Assembly (NCBI RefSeq): GCF_008728515.1 | Contig: NW_022166925.1 | Location: 288,416 to 352,415, forward strand | Direction of reading: 5' to 3' | Source of the DNA: Papio anubis | Lineage: Eukaryota; Chordata; Mammalia; Primates; Cercopithecidae | DNA length: 64,000 nt | Shown here: one piece after another, positions 1 through 13,073 of the stretch | How positions within the stretch are numbered: position 1 is the first letter of the stretch | Layout: each line of letters starts with the position of its first letter | Made by a program: the position numbers and the translations under genes | The notes under the pieces: generated by a model | The model's database searches: none | What the model was told of the DNA's origin: nothing | The model's input: the letters and a program-made list of their open reading frames with translations, nothing else

Positions 1-2349
1 GAGCAGTTTGAAATCACTGGTTCTGTGGAGTCTGAGGAAGGACGTTGGGAACGGTCTTTAGAATATGGAGAAAGAAATATCCTCAGGTAAAAACCAGAAG
101 GAAGCTTTCTGTGAAAATGCTCTGTGTCTAGTGAATTTCTCTTGCTCAATTAAGCTTCTCTTTTCAATGAGCAGTTTTCAAACACGGTTTATGTGTAGTG
201 TGCGAAGGGGTATTTGAGAGAGCTTTGAGGTTTACAGTGAAAAAGGAAATATGTTCAGATAGAAACTGGAGAGAAGCTTTCCGAGGAACTGCTTAGTGAC
301 GTGTGAAAACCACTCACAGTGTTACACCTCTCTTCTCATACAGCATTGGGGAAGCCCTTTTGGACAGAAACATAACAAGGGATATTTGGGAGCATAATGA
401 CGAATATGGTGAAAAGGGAAATAGCCTCAAGGAAAAGCTGGAAAGAAGCTTTCTTTGAAACTGCTCTGTACTATGTGTATTCATCTCACCTAGATAAAGC
501 TTTCTTTAAATTACACAGCTTGCAAACTCTGTCATGCACGGATCCATGAAGGAACATTCGGGAGAAAATTCTGGACTACAGTGAAAAAGGAAATGTCTTC
601 AGATAAAAACTGGAAAGAAGTTTTCTCTGAATCTGTTTTATGCTATGCTTATTCATCTCACAGAGATAAAGCCTTCTTTACATTATGCAGCTTGCAAACT
701 CCATCATGGACGGAATCATGAAGGGACATTCGGGAGCACATTCAGGCCTATAGTGAAAAGGAAAGATCTTCAGATAAACCCAGAGACAAGTTTTCTGAGA
801 AACTGCTTTCTGATGTGTGCATTCCACTCAGGGAGTTAGACCTCTTTTCTCATAAGGCAGTGTTTGAACACTGTTCCTGTAAAACCAAAAAACTTAGATT
901 TTGAAGTGCATTGAAAACTATGGGGAAAAGTGATCTATCCTCAAATAAAACCCAGAAAGAAGCGTTCCAAGAAACTGCTCTCTGATATGTGTATTCACTT
1001 CACAGAGTTAAAGCTTACACTACGTTACCCAGTTTGGAAAGTCTCTGTTTGAGGAATGTGCGAAGTTATATTAAGTGGTGTCCGGAGGACTGTGTTGAGC
1101 CAGGAAATGTCTTCCTTTGAAAACTGGAGAGAATCTTTCTGAGCAACTGCTTTGTGACGGGTGTATTTATCTCATAGAGGTAAAGCATCCCTTGGAAGGA
1201 GCAGTTTGAAATGACTGTTTCTGTGGAATGTGAGGAAGGACTTTTGAGAATGCTCTTTAGAATATGGAGAATGAAATATCCTCAGATAAAAACCAGAAGG
1301 AATCTTTCTGTGAAACTGCTATGTGTCGTGTGATTTCCACTCACTCAGTTAAGCTTCTCTTTTCATTGAGCACTTTTCTAACACTGTTAATGTTTAACGA
1401 GTGAAGGGATATTTGGGAGTGTTTTGAGGCTTACAATGTAAAAGGAAATATGTTCAGATAGAATCTGGAGAGAAGCTTACCGTGGAACTGCTTTGTGACC
1501 TCTACATTTCACTCACAGTGTTATATCTCTCTTCTAATAAAGGGTTGGGGAATCCCTTTTGGAGAAAAAGCTGCCAAGGGACATTCGGGAGTACATGGAT
1601 GGCTATGGTGAAAAAGGAAATATCCTCAGACAAAAGCTGGAAGGAAGATCTCTGTGAATCTGCTTTTTGTTATGTTTATTCCTTTCACATAGATAAAGCT
1701 TTCTTTACATTATGCAGTTTGGATACTCTGTCATGAACGTATTTGCGAAGGGACATTTGGGAGTACATTCAGGCCTTTGCTGAAAATGGAAATATCTTCA
1801 GATAAAAACTGGAGAGAAGCTTTCTTAGAAACTGCTTTGTGACGTGTGCAATCCACTCAGGCAGTTATACCGCTTTTATCATAAGGCAGTGTTTAAACTC
1901 TGTTCCTGTAAGACCGAAAAAGGGATATTACGGGGTGCATTGAAGACTATGGCAAAAAGTGAAATATCCTCAGATAAAACTCAGAAAGAATTGTTCCAAG
2001 AAACTGCTCTCAGATATGGGCATTCATTTCAAAGATTTAAAGCTTACTCTACATTGCCCAGTTTGGAAACTCTGTCTTTGAAGAATCTGTGATGGGATAT
2101 TACGTGGCTCCTGGAGGCCTGTGGTGAGCAAAGAAATGTCTTCCGTTGAAACCTGGAGAAAATCTTTTTGAACAGCTGCTTTGTGATGTGTGCATTCATC
2201 TCATAGAGTTAAATCATCCTTTGGATTGAAGAGTATGAAATCACTGTTTCTGTGGAACCTGAGAAGGACATTTGGGAACGTTATTTAGAATATGCTGAAA
2301 AAGAAATACCCTGAGATAAAAAACAGAAGGAAGCTTTCTGTGAGACTGC

Positions 2350-2370
2350 TCTGTATAATCTGTTAAGGGA
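2350..2370. other. Shortened m4 (shared ~66-bp deletion), copy 1
   Basis: m4 'agactgctctgta' jumps to 'aatctgttaaggg'. The body carrying the 'cacagttaagcttctc' motif is lost. The same scar is at 53960-53982. Confidence 0.85.
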
Positions 2371-3539
2371 TATTTAGGAGTGCAATGAGGCTTATGGTGA
2401 AAACGGAAATATCTTAAGATGGAAACTGGAGAGAAGCTTTCAGAGGAGCTGATTTGTGACTTGTACATTTCACTCACAGTGTTATACCTTTCCTTTCATA
2501 GAGGATTTGGGAATCCCTTTTGGAGAAAAAGCTACCAAGGGACATTCGGGAGTATATGTATGGTTATTGTGAAAAAGGAAATATCCTCAGACAAAAACTG
2601 GAAAGAAGCTTTCTGTGAAGCTGCTTTGTGATATACATATATATTCTCTCACATAGATAAAACTTTCTTTATATTATGCAGTTTGGAAACTCCGTCATGG
2701 ATGGATCCACTAGGAAAATTCAGGAGCACATTCAGACCTATGGCAAAAAAGGAAATATCTTTAGATAAAAACTGGAGAGAGGCTTTCTGAGAAAGTGCTT
2801 TGTGATGTGTGCATTTCACTCAAGGTTTATGCCACTTTGCTCATAAAGCAGGGTTTGAACACTGTTCCTGTATGACTGAAAAAGTGATATTTCAGAGTGC
2901 ATTGAGGACTACAGCGTAAAGTGAAATATCCTCAAATAAAACCCAGAAAGAAGCGTTCCAAGAAAATGCTCTCTGATATGTGTATTCATGTCACAGAGAT
3001 AAAACTTACTCTACATTTCCCAATTTGGAAACTACATCTTGGACGAATCTGCGAAGGGATATTAAGTGGTTCCCAGAGGCCTGTGGTGAGCAAGGAAATG
3101 TCTTCCATTGAAAACTGGAGAGAAGCATTCTGAGCAACTGCTTTGTGATGTGTGTATTGATCTCGTAGAGTTAAGTCATTCTTTGGATTGAGCAGTTTGA
3201 AATCACTGTTTCTGTGGAACCTGAGAAAGGAAATTTGAGAACGCTCTTTAGAATATGCTGAAAAAGAAATACCTTCAGATAAAAATCAGAAGCAAGCTTC
3301 CTGTGAATCTTCTCTGTGTCATGTGAATTCCACTCCCCCAGTTAAGCTTCCCTTCTCATTGAGCAGTTTCTAACACTGTATATATTACCATGCATAGGGG
3401 TATTCGGGAACACTTTGAGGCTTATGGTGAAAAAGGAAATATGTTCTGATAGAAACTGGAGAGAGGCTTTCCGATGTGTTGCTTTGTGATGTGTGCATTC
3501 CACTCACAGTGGTGTACCTCTCTTCTCATACAGCATCTA

Positions 3540-3556
3540 GGAAACCCATATTGTGA
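3540..3556. other. Shortened m5 (shared ~90-bp deletion), copy 1
   Basis: m5 breaks off at 'ggaaaccca' and continues with 'ttgtgaaactgtttttag', leaving about 80 bp instead of 170 before m6. The same scar is found near 31995 and 55169. Confidence 0.85.
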
Positions 3557-6500
3557 AACTGTTTTTAGATATGTGTATTCATCTGACATAGATAAATCTT
3601 TCTCTACATTTTGCAGCTTGGAAACTCTGCAATGGATGGATCCGCGAAGGGATATTCGGGAGCAAACTCAGGACTATGGTGAAAAAGGAAATATCTTCAG
3701 ATAAACACTGGAAAGAAGCTTTCTGTGAATCTGCTTTTTACTGTGTTTATTCATCTCACATAGATAAAACTTTCTTTATGTTACGCAGTTTGGAAACTCC
3801 GTCATCGACAGATCCATGATGGAATAATTGAAAGCGCTTTCAGGTCTATGGTAAAAAAGGAAATATATTCAGGTAAAAACTGGAAAGAAGCATTCTGAGA
3901 AACTGCTTTGTGATGTGTGTATTCCACTCAGGGTGTTATACCTCTTTTCTCATAAGGCAGTGTTTGAACACTGTTCCTGTAACACAAAAAAAGTGATATT
4001 TTGGAGCGCATTGAAGACTATGTGAAAAGTGATATATCCTCAAATAAAACCCAGAAAGAAACGTAACAAGAAACTGCTCTTGGATATGTGCATTCATTTC
4101 ACAGAGATAAAGCTTACTCTACATTGCCCCGTTTGCAAATTCTGTCTTTCAGGAATCTGCGAAGGGATATTAAGTGGTGCCCATTCGCCTCTGGTGAGCA
4201 AGGAAATATCTTTCAATGAAAACTGCAGAGAAGCTTTCTGAGCAACTGTTTTGTGGTGTGTGTATTCATCTCATAGAGTGAAATCATTCTTTGGATTCAG
4301 CAGTTTGAATGCACTGCTTCTGTGGAATCTGAGGAGGGACATTTGGGAATGATCTTTAGGATATGGAGAAAGAAATAACCTCTGATAAAAACCAGAAGGA
4401 ATCTTTCTGTGAAACTGCTGTGTGTCATGTGAATTTCTCTCGCTCAGTTAAGCTTCTCTTTTCATTGAGCAGTTTTCTAACATTGTTCATGCTTAGCGTA
4501 TGAAGAGATACACGGGAGCACTTTGAGGCTTACGGTGAAAAAGAAAATATGTTCAGATAGAAACTGGAGGGAAGCTTTCCAAGGAACTGCTTTGTGACGT
4601 GAGCATTCCACTCACAGTGTTATACCTCTCTTCTCATACAGCATCGGAGGATCCCTTTTGGAGAAAAAGGTACCAAGTGATATCCAGGTACACATTGATT
4701 ACTATTGTGAAAAGGGAAACAGCCTCAGACAAAAACTGGAAAGAAGCATTCTGTGAAACTGCTCTGTGATATATGTATTCATGTCACATAGATAAAGCTT
4801 TCTTTACAGTATGCAGCTTGTAAACTCTGTCATGGAAGGATCTGCCATGGAACATTCAGGAACATATTCAGTAGTGTGATGAAAAAGGAAATATCTTCAG
4901 ATAAAAACTGGAAAGAAGCTTTCTGTGAATCTGCTTCTTGTTATCTTTATTCATCTCACATAGATAAAGCTTTCATTACATTACGCAGCTTGGAAACTCT
5001 GTCATGGACATATCCACGAAGGGACATTCGGGGGCACATTCAGGACTATGGTGAAAATGGAAATATATTCAGATAAAAACTGAATAGCATCTTTCTGTGA
5101 ATCTGCTTTATGCTATGTTTATTCATCTCACACAGGTAAAGCTTTCTTTACATTACGCAGCTTGGAAACTCCATCATGGATGGATCCACAAGGGATATTC
5201 GGGATCACATTCTGACCTATGGTGAAAAAGGCATTATCTTCAGATAAAAACGGGAGAGAAGCTTTCTGAGAAACTTCTTTGTGATGTGTGCATTCCACTC
5301 AGGGAGTTATAACTCTTTTCTCATAAGGCAGTGTTTGAACATTGTTTCTGTAAAACATAAAAAGTTACATTTCAGAGCACTTTGAGGACTATGGCGGAAA
5401 TTGAAATATCCTCAAAGAAAACGCAGAGAGAAGTGTTCCAAGCCACAGCTCGGTGATATGTGCTTTCATATAACAGAGCTAAAGCTTTCTCTACGTTGCC
5501 CTATTTGGAAATTCTGTCTTTGAGGAATCTACAAAGGGATATTAAGTGGCACGGAGGCCTGTGGTGAGTGAGGAAATGTTTTCCATTAAAAACTGGGAAG
5601 AAGGTTTCTGAGCAACTGCTTTGTGATGTGTGTATTCATCCTATAAAGATAAACCATTTTTTGGATTGAGCAATTTGAAATCACTGTTTCTGTGGAACCT
5701 GAGAGAGGACATTTGGGAACACTCTTTAGAATATGCTGAAAAAGGAATACCCTCAGATAAAAATCAGAAGGAAGCTTTCTGTGAAACTGCTCTATGTCGT
5801 GTGAATTCCACTCGCACAGTTAAGCTTCTCTTTTCATTGAGCAGAATTCTAACACTGTGTTTACTCTGCAAAGGGATATTTGGGACTGCTTTGTGGTTTA
5901 TGGCGGAAAAGCAAATATGTTCGGATAGAAACTGGAGAGAAGGTTACCGAGGAACTGGTTTGTGACGTGTGCGTTCCACTCACAGATTTATACATTTCTT
6001 CTCATACAGGATTGGGGAATCCCTTTTGGAGAAAAGCTACCAAGGGACATTTTGGAGTATACGGACGGCTATGGTGGAAAAGTAAACATCATCAGACAAA
6101 AACTGGAAAGAAACTTTCTGTGAAAATGCTTTGTGATAGATATGTTTATTCATCTCACATAGATAAAACTTTCCTTATATTATGCAGTTTGTATACTCCC
6201 ACATGGACAGATCCGCAAAAGGACCTTCTTGTGCACATTCAGGTCTATGGTGAAAAAGGAAATATCTTCCGATAAAAACTGGAGAGAAGTTTTCTGAGAA
6301 ACTGCTTTGTGATGTGTGCATTCGACTCAGGGAGTTATACCTCTTTTGTCATAAGGCAGTGTTTGAGCACCGTTCCTGTAAAAATGAAAAAGTTATTTCG
6401 GAGTGCATTGAAGACTATGGCAAAAAGTGAAGTATCCTCAATAAAACCCAGAAAGAAGCATTCCAAGAAACTGCTCTCTGATATGTGCATTCATTTCACA

Positions 6501-9500
6501 GAGTTAAAGCTTACTTTATATTGCCCAGTTTGGAAACTCTGTCTTTGAGGAATCTGCAAAGGGATACTAAGTGGCTAACAGAGGTCTGTGGTGAGCAAGG
6601 AAATGTCTTCCTTTGAAAACTGGAGAGAAGCTGTCTGAGCAACTGCTCTGCGATGTGTGTTTTCATGTCATAGAATTAAACCATTCTTTGTATTGAGCAG
6701 TTTGAAATAACTGTTTCTGTGGAATCTGAGGAAAGACATTTGGGAATGCTCTTCAGAATATGGAGAACTAAATATCCTCAGATAAAAACAAGAAGGATGC
6801 TTTCTGTGAAACTGCTATGTGTCATGTGAATGCCTCTCACTCAGTTAAGCTTCCCTTGCATTGATCAGTTTTCATACTGTTTATGTTCAGCGTTCGAAGG
6901 GATATTCGGGAGTGCTTTCAGGCATATAATAAAAAAGGAAATATCTTCAGATAGAAAATGGAGAGAAGCTTTCCGAGGAACTGCTTTGTGATGTGTGCAT
7001 TCCACTCAGAGTGTTATACCTCTGTTCTCATACAGCATTGGGAAATCAGTTTGGAGAAAAAGGTAGCAAGGTATATTCGGGAGCATATGACACCTATGGC
7101 AAAAAAGGAAATAGCCTCAGACAAACACTGGAAAGAAGTTTTCTGTGATACTCATCTGTGATATGTGTATTCATCTAATGTAGATAAAACTTTCTTTACA
7201 TTATGCAGCTTGGAAACTCTGTCATGGACGGATCTGTGAAGGGACATTTGAGAGCACATTCAGGACTATGGTGAAAATGGAAATATCTTCCGATAATTAC
7301 TGCAGAGAAGCTTTCTGAGATACTGCTTTGTGATCTCTGCATTCCACTCAGGGAATTATACTTCTTTTCTCCTAAGGCTGTGTTTGAACACCGTTCCTGT
7401 AAAACTGAAAATGTGTTATTTCGGAGTGCATTGAACACTATGGTGAAAAGTGAACTCTTCTCAAGTAAAACCCAGAAAGAAGCATTCCAAGAAACTGCTC
7501 TCTGATATGTACATTCACTTCACAGAATTAAAGCGTACTCTACATTTCCCAGTTCACAAATTCTGTCCTTGAGGGATATGCGAAGGGATATTAAGTGGTG
7601 CCCCGGAGGCCTGTGGTGGGCAAGGAAATGTCTTCCCATGAAAACTGGAGAGAAGCTTTCTGAGCAACTGGTTTGTGATGTGTGTATTCATCTCATAGAG
7701 TTAGATCATTCCTTGGATTGAGCAGTTTTGAAATCACTGTTTCTGTAGTATCTCAGGAAGGACATTTGTCATCGTTCTTTGGAATATGGAGGAAAAGTAT
7801 ACTCAGATGAAAACCAGAAGGAAGCTTTCTGTGAAACTCCTATGTGTCGTATGAATTCCTCTCACTCAGTTAAGCTTCTCTTTTCATGGAACACTTTTCT
7901 AACACTCTTTATGTTTAGCATGTGAAGGGATATTCGGGAATGCTTTGAGGCCTACAGTGAAAAAGGAAATATGTTCAGAGAGATACTGGAGAGAGGCTTT
8001 CCGAGGAACCGTTTTGTGACCTGTGCATTTCTCTCCCAGGATTATACCTCTCTTTTCATAAAGGATTGGGGAATGTCTTTTGGAGAACAAGTTACCAAGG
8101 GACTTCTGGGTGTATATGGACGGCTATGGTGAAAAAGGAAATATCCGCAGAGAAAAACTGGAAAGAAGCTTTGAAAATGGAAATATCTCAGATAGAAACT
8201 GGAAAAAAGTTTTGTGAGAAACTGCTTTCTGAAGTGTGCATTCCACTCAGGGAATTATACCTCTTTTCTCATAATGCAGTGTTTGAACACGTTTCCTGTA
8301 ATACTGAAAAAGTGATATTTCGGAGCACATTGAAGACTATGCTGAAAATTGAACTATCCTCAAATAAAATCTAGAAAGACACTTTCCAAGAAGCAGTTCT
8401 CTGATGTGCACATTCATTTCACAGAATTAAAGCTTACTCTACATTGCCTAGTTTGGAAAGTCTGTCTTTGAGGAATCTGCGAAGAGCTATTAAGTGGCGC
8501 CCGGGGGCCTATGGTGAGCAAGAAAATTTCTTCTGTTGAAAACTGGAGAGAAGTTTTCTGAGTAACTGCTTTGTGATGTGTGGGTTCAACTCATAGAGTA
8601 AATCATTCTTTGGTTTGAGCAGTTGGAATTCATTGTTTCTGTGGAGTCTGAGAAAGGACATTTGGAAATGGTCTTTAGAATATGCTGAAAAGGAAATACC
8701 CTCAGATAAAAACCACAAGGAAGCTTTCAAGCAGTTTCAGTGAAACTGCTCTCGGTCATGTGATTTCCACTCACACAGTTAAGCTTCTCTTTTCATTGGG
8801 CAGTATTCTAACACTGTGTTTAGTCTGCAGAGGGATACTCGGGTGCTCTTTGAGGCTTATGGTGAAAATGGAAATATCTTCAGATAAACACTAGAGAGAA
8901 GCTTTCTGAGGAGCTGCTTTGTGACGTGTGCATTCCACTCACAGAGTTGTACCTTTTTTCTCATAGAAGATTGGGGAATCCCTTTTGGAGAAAAAGCTAC
9001 CAAGGGACATTCAGGAGTATATAGACGGCTATTGTGAAAAAGGAATTACCCTGTAACAAAAACGGCAAAGAAGCTTTCTGGGAAACTGCTTTGTGATAGA
9101 TATGTTTATTCATCTCACAGGGATAAAACTTTGTTTATATTACACAGTTTGGAAACTCCGTCAAGGACAGATCTGCAAGGGGACATTCGGGAGTACTATC
9201 AGGCCTATGGTGAAAATGGAAATTTCTTCATATAAAAATTGGAGAGAAGCTTTCTCAGAAACTGCTTTGTGATGTGTGCATTCGACTCACGGAGATATAC
9301 CTCTTTTCTCATTGGCCAGTGTTTCAACACTGTTCCTGTAAAACCGAAAACGTGATATTTCATAGCACATTGAAGACTACGATGAAAAGAGAACTCTCCT
9401 CAAATAAAACCGAGAAAGAAGTGTTCCAAGAAACCGCTCTCTGATATGCGCATCCATTTCACAGAATTAAAGCTTACTCTACATTGCCCAGTAAGGAAAT

Positions 9501-11448
9501 GCTGTCTTTGAGGAATCTGCAAAGGGATATTAAGTGGCTCCCAGAGGTTTGTGGTGAGCAAGGTAATGTCTTGCGTTGAAAACTGGAAAGAAGATTTCTG
9601 AGCAACTGCTTTGTGATGTGTGTATTCATCTCATAGAGATAATCCATTCTTTGGATTGAGTAGTTTGAAATCACTGTTTCTGTGAAATCTGAGGAAGCAC
9701 ATTTGGGAACGCTTTTTACAATATGGAAAATTAAATATCCTCAGATAAAAAGAAGAAGGACGCTTTCTGTGAAACTACTGTGTGTCCTGTGAATTCCTCT
9801 CTCTCAGTTAAGCTTCCCTAGCATTGACCAATTAACATACTGTTTATATTTAGCACGGAATGTGATATTTGGGAGTGCTTTCAGGCTTTCAGGGAAAAAG
9901 AAAATATCTTCAGATAGAAAATGGAGCGAATCTTTCCAAGGAACTGCTTTGTGATGTGTCCATCCACTCAGAGTGTAATACCTCTCTTCTCATACAGCAT
10001 TGGGAAAACATTTTGGATAAAATGGTACGAAGGAATATTCGGGAGCATATTGACACTTATAGTGAAAAAGGAAATCGCCTCAGATAAAAACTGGAAAGAA
10101 GCTTTCTGTGAAACTATTTGTGATATGTGTATTCATCTCAAATAGATAAAGCTTTCTTTACATTATGCAGGTTGGAAACTCTGTCATGGATGGATCCGTG
10201 AAGGGACACTCGGGAGCACAATCAGGACTGTGCTGAAAAAGGAAATGTCTTCAGATGAAAACTGGAAAGAAGTTTCTGTGAATCTGCTTTTTGCTATATT
10301 TATTCATCTCACATAGATAAAGCTTTCTTTACATTACGCAGCATGGAAATTCCGTTATGGATGTACACACCATGGGACATTTGTGAGCACATTCATGCCT
10401 ATGGTGAAAAAGAAAATATCTTCAGATAAAAACTGGAGAGAAGCTTTCTGAGAAACTGCTTCGTGGTGTGTGCATTTCACTCAGCGAGTTTTACCTTTTT
10501 TCTTATACGGCAGTGTTTGAACACTGTTAACGTAAAACCGAAAATGTGATACATCGGAGCGCATTGAAGACTACGGTGAAAAGTGAAATATCTTCAAATA
10601 AAGCCCAGAAAGAAGTGTTCCAAGAAACTGTTCTCTGATATTTGCATTCATTTCACAGAGGTAAAGCTTACACTACATTGCCCAGTTTGGAAATTCTGTC
10701 TTTGCAGAATCTGTGAAGGGATATTAAGTGGCGCCCAGGGGCTTCTGGTGAGCAAGGAAACGTCTTCCGATGAAAACTGGAGAGAATCTTTCCAAGCAAC
10801 TGCTTTGTGATGTTAGTATTCATCTCATAGAGTTAAACCATTTTTGAATGAGCCATTTGAAGTCACTGTTTTTGTGGAATCTGAGGAAAGACATTTGGGA
10901 ATGCTCCTTAGAATATGGAGAAAGAAATATCCTCTGGCAAATTCCAGAAGGAAGCTTTCTGTGAAACTGCTCTGTGCCGCCTTAATTCCTCTCACTCAGT
11001 TAAGCCTCTCTTTTCATTGAGCAGTTTTCTAACCCTCTTTATGTTTAGCATATGAAGGCATATTCGGGAGCACTTTGAGGCTTACGGTTAAAAAGGAAAC
11101 ATGTTCAGACCGGAACTGGAGAGAAGCTTTCTGAGGAACTGCTTTGTGACGTGTGCATTTCACTCACAGTGTTATAACTCTCTTCTCATACAGCATCGGG
11201 CAAGCTCTTTTGGAGAAAAAGTTACCAAGTGATATTTGGGAGCATATTGATGCCTATGGTGAAACGGGAAATAGAGTCAAACAAATACTGGAAAGAAGCT
11301 TTCTATGAAACTGCTCCATGATATGTGTATTCATCTCACATATATAAAGCTTCCTTTACATTACTGAGCTTGGAAACTCTGTCATGGATGGATCCACAAC
11401 GGGACATTCAGGAGCACATTCAGGACTATGGTGAAAAAGGAAATATCT

Positions 11449-12799
11449 GCCATCCCCATCAAGCTACCAATGAGTTTCTTCACAGAATTGGAAAAAACTG
11501 CTTAAAAGTTCATATGGAACCAAAAAAGAGCCCGCATCTCCAAGACAATCCTAAGTCAAAAGAACAAAGCTGGAGGCATCACGCTACCTGACTTCAAACT
11601 ATACTACAAGGCTACAGTAACCAAAACAGCAAGGTACTGGTACCAAAACAGTGATATAGACCAATGGAACAGAACAGAGTCCTCAGAAATAATACCACAC
11701 ATCTACAGCCATCTGATCTTTGACAAACCTGAGAGAAACAAGAAATGGGGAAAGGATTCCCTATTTAATAAATGGTGCTGGGAAAATTGGCTAGCCATAA
11801 GTAGAAAGCTGAAACTGGATCCTTTCCTTACTCCTTATACGAAAATTAATTCAAGATGGATTAGAGACTTAAATGTTAGACCTAATACCATAAAAACCCT
11901 AGAGGAAAACCTAGGTACTACCATTCAGGACATAGGCATGGGCAAAGACTTCATGTCTAAAACACCAAAAGCAACGGCAGTAAAAGCCAAAATTGACAAA
12001 TGGGATCTAATTAAACTAAAGAGCTTCTGCACAGCAAAAGAAACTACCATCAGAGTGAACAGGCAACCTACAGAATGGGAGAACATTTTTGCAATTTACT
12101 CATCTGACAAAGGGCTAATATCCAGAATCTACAAAGAACTCAAACAAATTTACAAGAAAAAAACAAACAACCCCATCAAAAAGTGGGCAAAGGATATGAA
12201 CAGACATTTCTCAAAAGAAGACATTCATACAGCCAACAGACACATGAAAAAATGCTCAACATCACTGGCCATCAGAGAAATGTAAATCAAAACCACCATG
12301 AGATACCATCTCACACCAGTTAGAATGGCGATCATTAAAAAGTCAGGAAACAACAGGTGCTGGAGAGGATGTGGAGAAATAGGAACACTTTTACACTGTT
12401 GGGGGGATTGTAAACTAGTTCAACCATTATGGAAAACAGTATGGCGATTCCTCAAGGATCTAGAACTAGATGTACCATATGACCCAGCCATCCCATTACT
12501 GGGTATATACCCAAAGGATTATAAACCATGCTGCTATAAAGACACATGCACACGTATGTTTATTGCATCACTATCCACAATAGCAAAGACTTGGAATCAA
12601 CCCAAATGTCCATCAGTGACAGACTGGATTAAGAAAATGTGGCACATAATACACCATGGAATACTATGCAGCCATAAAAAAGGATGAGTTTGTATCCTTT
12701 GTAAGGACATGGATGCAGCTGGAAACCATCATTCTTAGCAAACTATCACAAGAATAGAAAACCAAACACCACATGTTCTCACTCATAGGTGGGAACTGA
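11449..12799 (+). pseudogene. L1 ORF2 C-terminal fragment, disabled
   Basis: In L1 this reading frame encodes the endonuclease/reverse transcriptase. Only about the last 440 codons remain, downstream of the catalytic RT core and including the C-terminal cysteine-rich region (recognisable 'CWRGCGEIGTLLHCW' near 12358-12402). Four lesions break the frame: TAA at 11503-11505, TAA at 12283-12285, one extra A near 12648 that shifts the frame, and TAG at 12755-12757. The family's normal stop is the TGA at 12797-12799. Open pieces of 115 and 129 codons (11938-12285 and 12298-12687) are remnants of this frame. It is a dead copy with no start region and no promoter. Confidence 0.93.
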
Positions 12800-13025
12800 A
12801 CAATGAGATCACTTGTACTCGGGAAGGGGAACATCACACACCGGGGCCTATCATGGGGAGGGGGTTGGGGGGAGGGAGGAAGGATTGCATTTGGAGTTAT
12901 ACCTGATGTAAATGACGAGTTGATGTGTGCTGACGAGTTGATGGGTGCAGCACAGCAACATGGCAGAAGTATACATATGTAACAAACCTGCACGTTATGC
13001 ACATGTACCCTAGAACTTAAAGTAT
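12800..13025 (+). other. L1 3' UTR
   Basis: This non-coding part of the LINE-1 contains a G-rich polypurine tract (about 12851-12880), a doubled 'gacgagttgatg' segment, and the conserved end 'cctagaacttaaagtata' leading into the tail. It has no open reading frame in the sense direction. Confidence 0.88.
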
Positions 13026-13073
13026 AATAATAAATAAATAAATAAATAAATAAAATAAATAAAAAATAATAAT
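13026..13073 (+). repeat. L1 A-rich tail, (taaa)n microsatellite
   Basis: The poly(A) tail of the L1 has become a taaa-type microsatellite with several embedded aataaa hexamers. It merges with the target's own 'ataaaaactg', so its right edge is uncertain by about 5 bp. Confidence 0.88.

Larger units (their letters stand above)
1..11448 (+). repeat. Alpha-satellite array, segment A (flavour 1 six-monomer units)
   Basis: Continuous ~171-bp alphoid monomers in the orientation 'gaaactgctttgtgatgtgtgcattcc'. m1 anchors fall near 820, 1849, 2812, 3920, 5291, 6319, 7340, 8239, 9279 and 10473. One regular unit runs m1 6319, m2 6488, m3 6660, m4 6829, m5 6998, m6 7168, m1 7340, so its monomers are 169-172 bp. 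The m6 class is present once, twice (near 480 and 650; 3576 and 3750; 10130 and 10310) or three times (near 4770, 4950 and 5120), which lengthens some units. Two m5 subtypes occur: one with 'gtgttatacctctcttctc' and 'catacagcat', the other with 'agagttatacctttcttctc'. Much of this segment reappears at 52640-58720. No gene is supported here. Confidence 0.95.
11449..13073 (+). mobile_element. LINE-1 (L1PA-type), 5'-truncated insertion
   Basis: The sequence leaves the satellite abruptly and resumes it after an A-rich tail. It holds the last third of L1 ORF2, a 3' UTR with a G-rich tract near 12851-12880, the motif 'acatatgtaacaaacctgca', and a (taaa)n-type tail at 13026-13073. The doubled 'gacgagttgatg' near 12916 and 12937 resembles Old World monkey L1 3' UTRs as I remember them. 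The empty site is visible at about 58712-58735, where satellite runs straight from 'aaatatct' through 'ccagat' to 'aaaaactgctaag'. Comparison with it shows that about 6 bp of target were lost and no target-site duplication was made. The 5' junction has 1-3 bp of ambiguity. Confidence 0.95.

Noticed and set aside
5880..6275. 131-codon frame, among the longest outside the L1
   Set aside because: It spans m4-m5-m6 by chance. The same region in sister units is broken by stops and frameshifts.
11255..11280. Possible CENP-B box in 'tatggtgaaacggga'
   Set aside because: The CGGG half is present but the essential TTCG half is not, and the spacing is one base short compared with B-type monomers.
11325..11591. 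Fusion frame running from satellite into L1
   Set aside because: It uses a frame different from L1 ORF2 and stops soon after the junction. It is an accident of the insertion.
12916..12950. Duplicated 'gacgagttgatg' as a new rearrangement in the L1
   Set aside because: It appears to be a feature of the Old World monkey L1 3' UTR itself, not specific to this copy.
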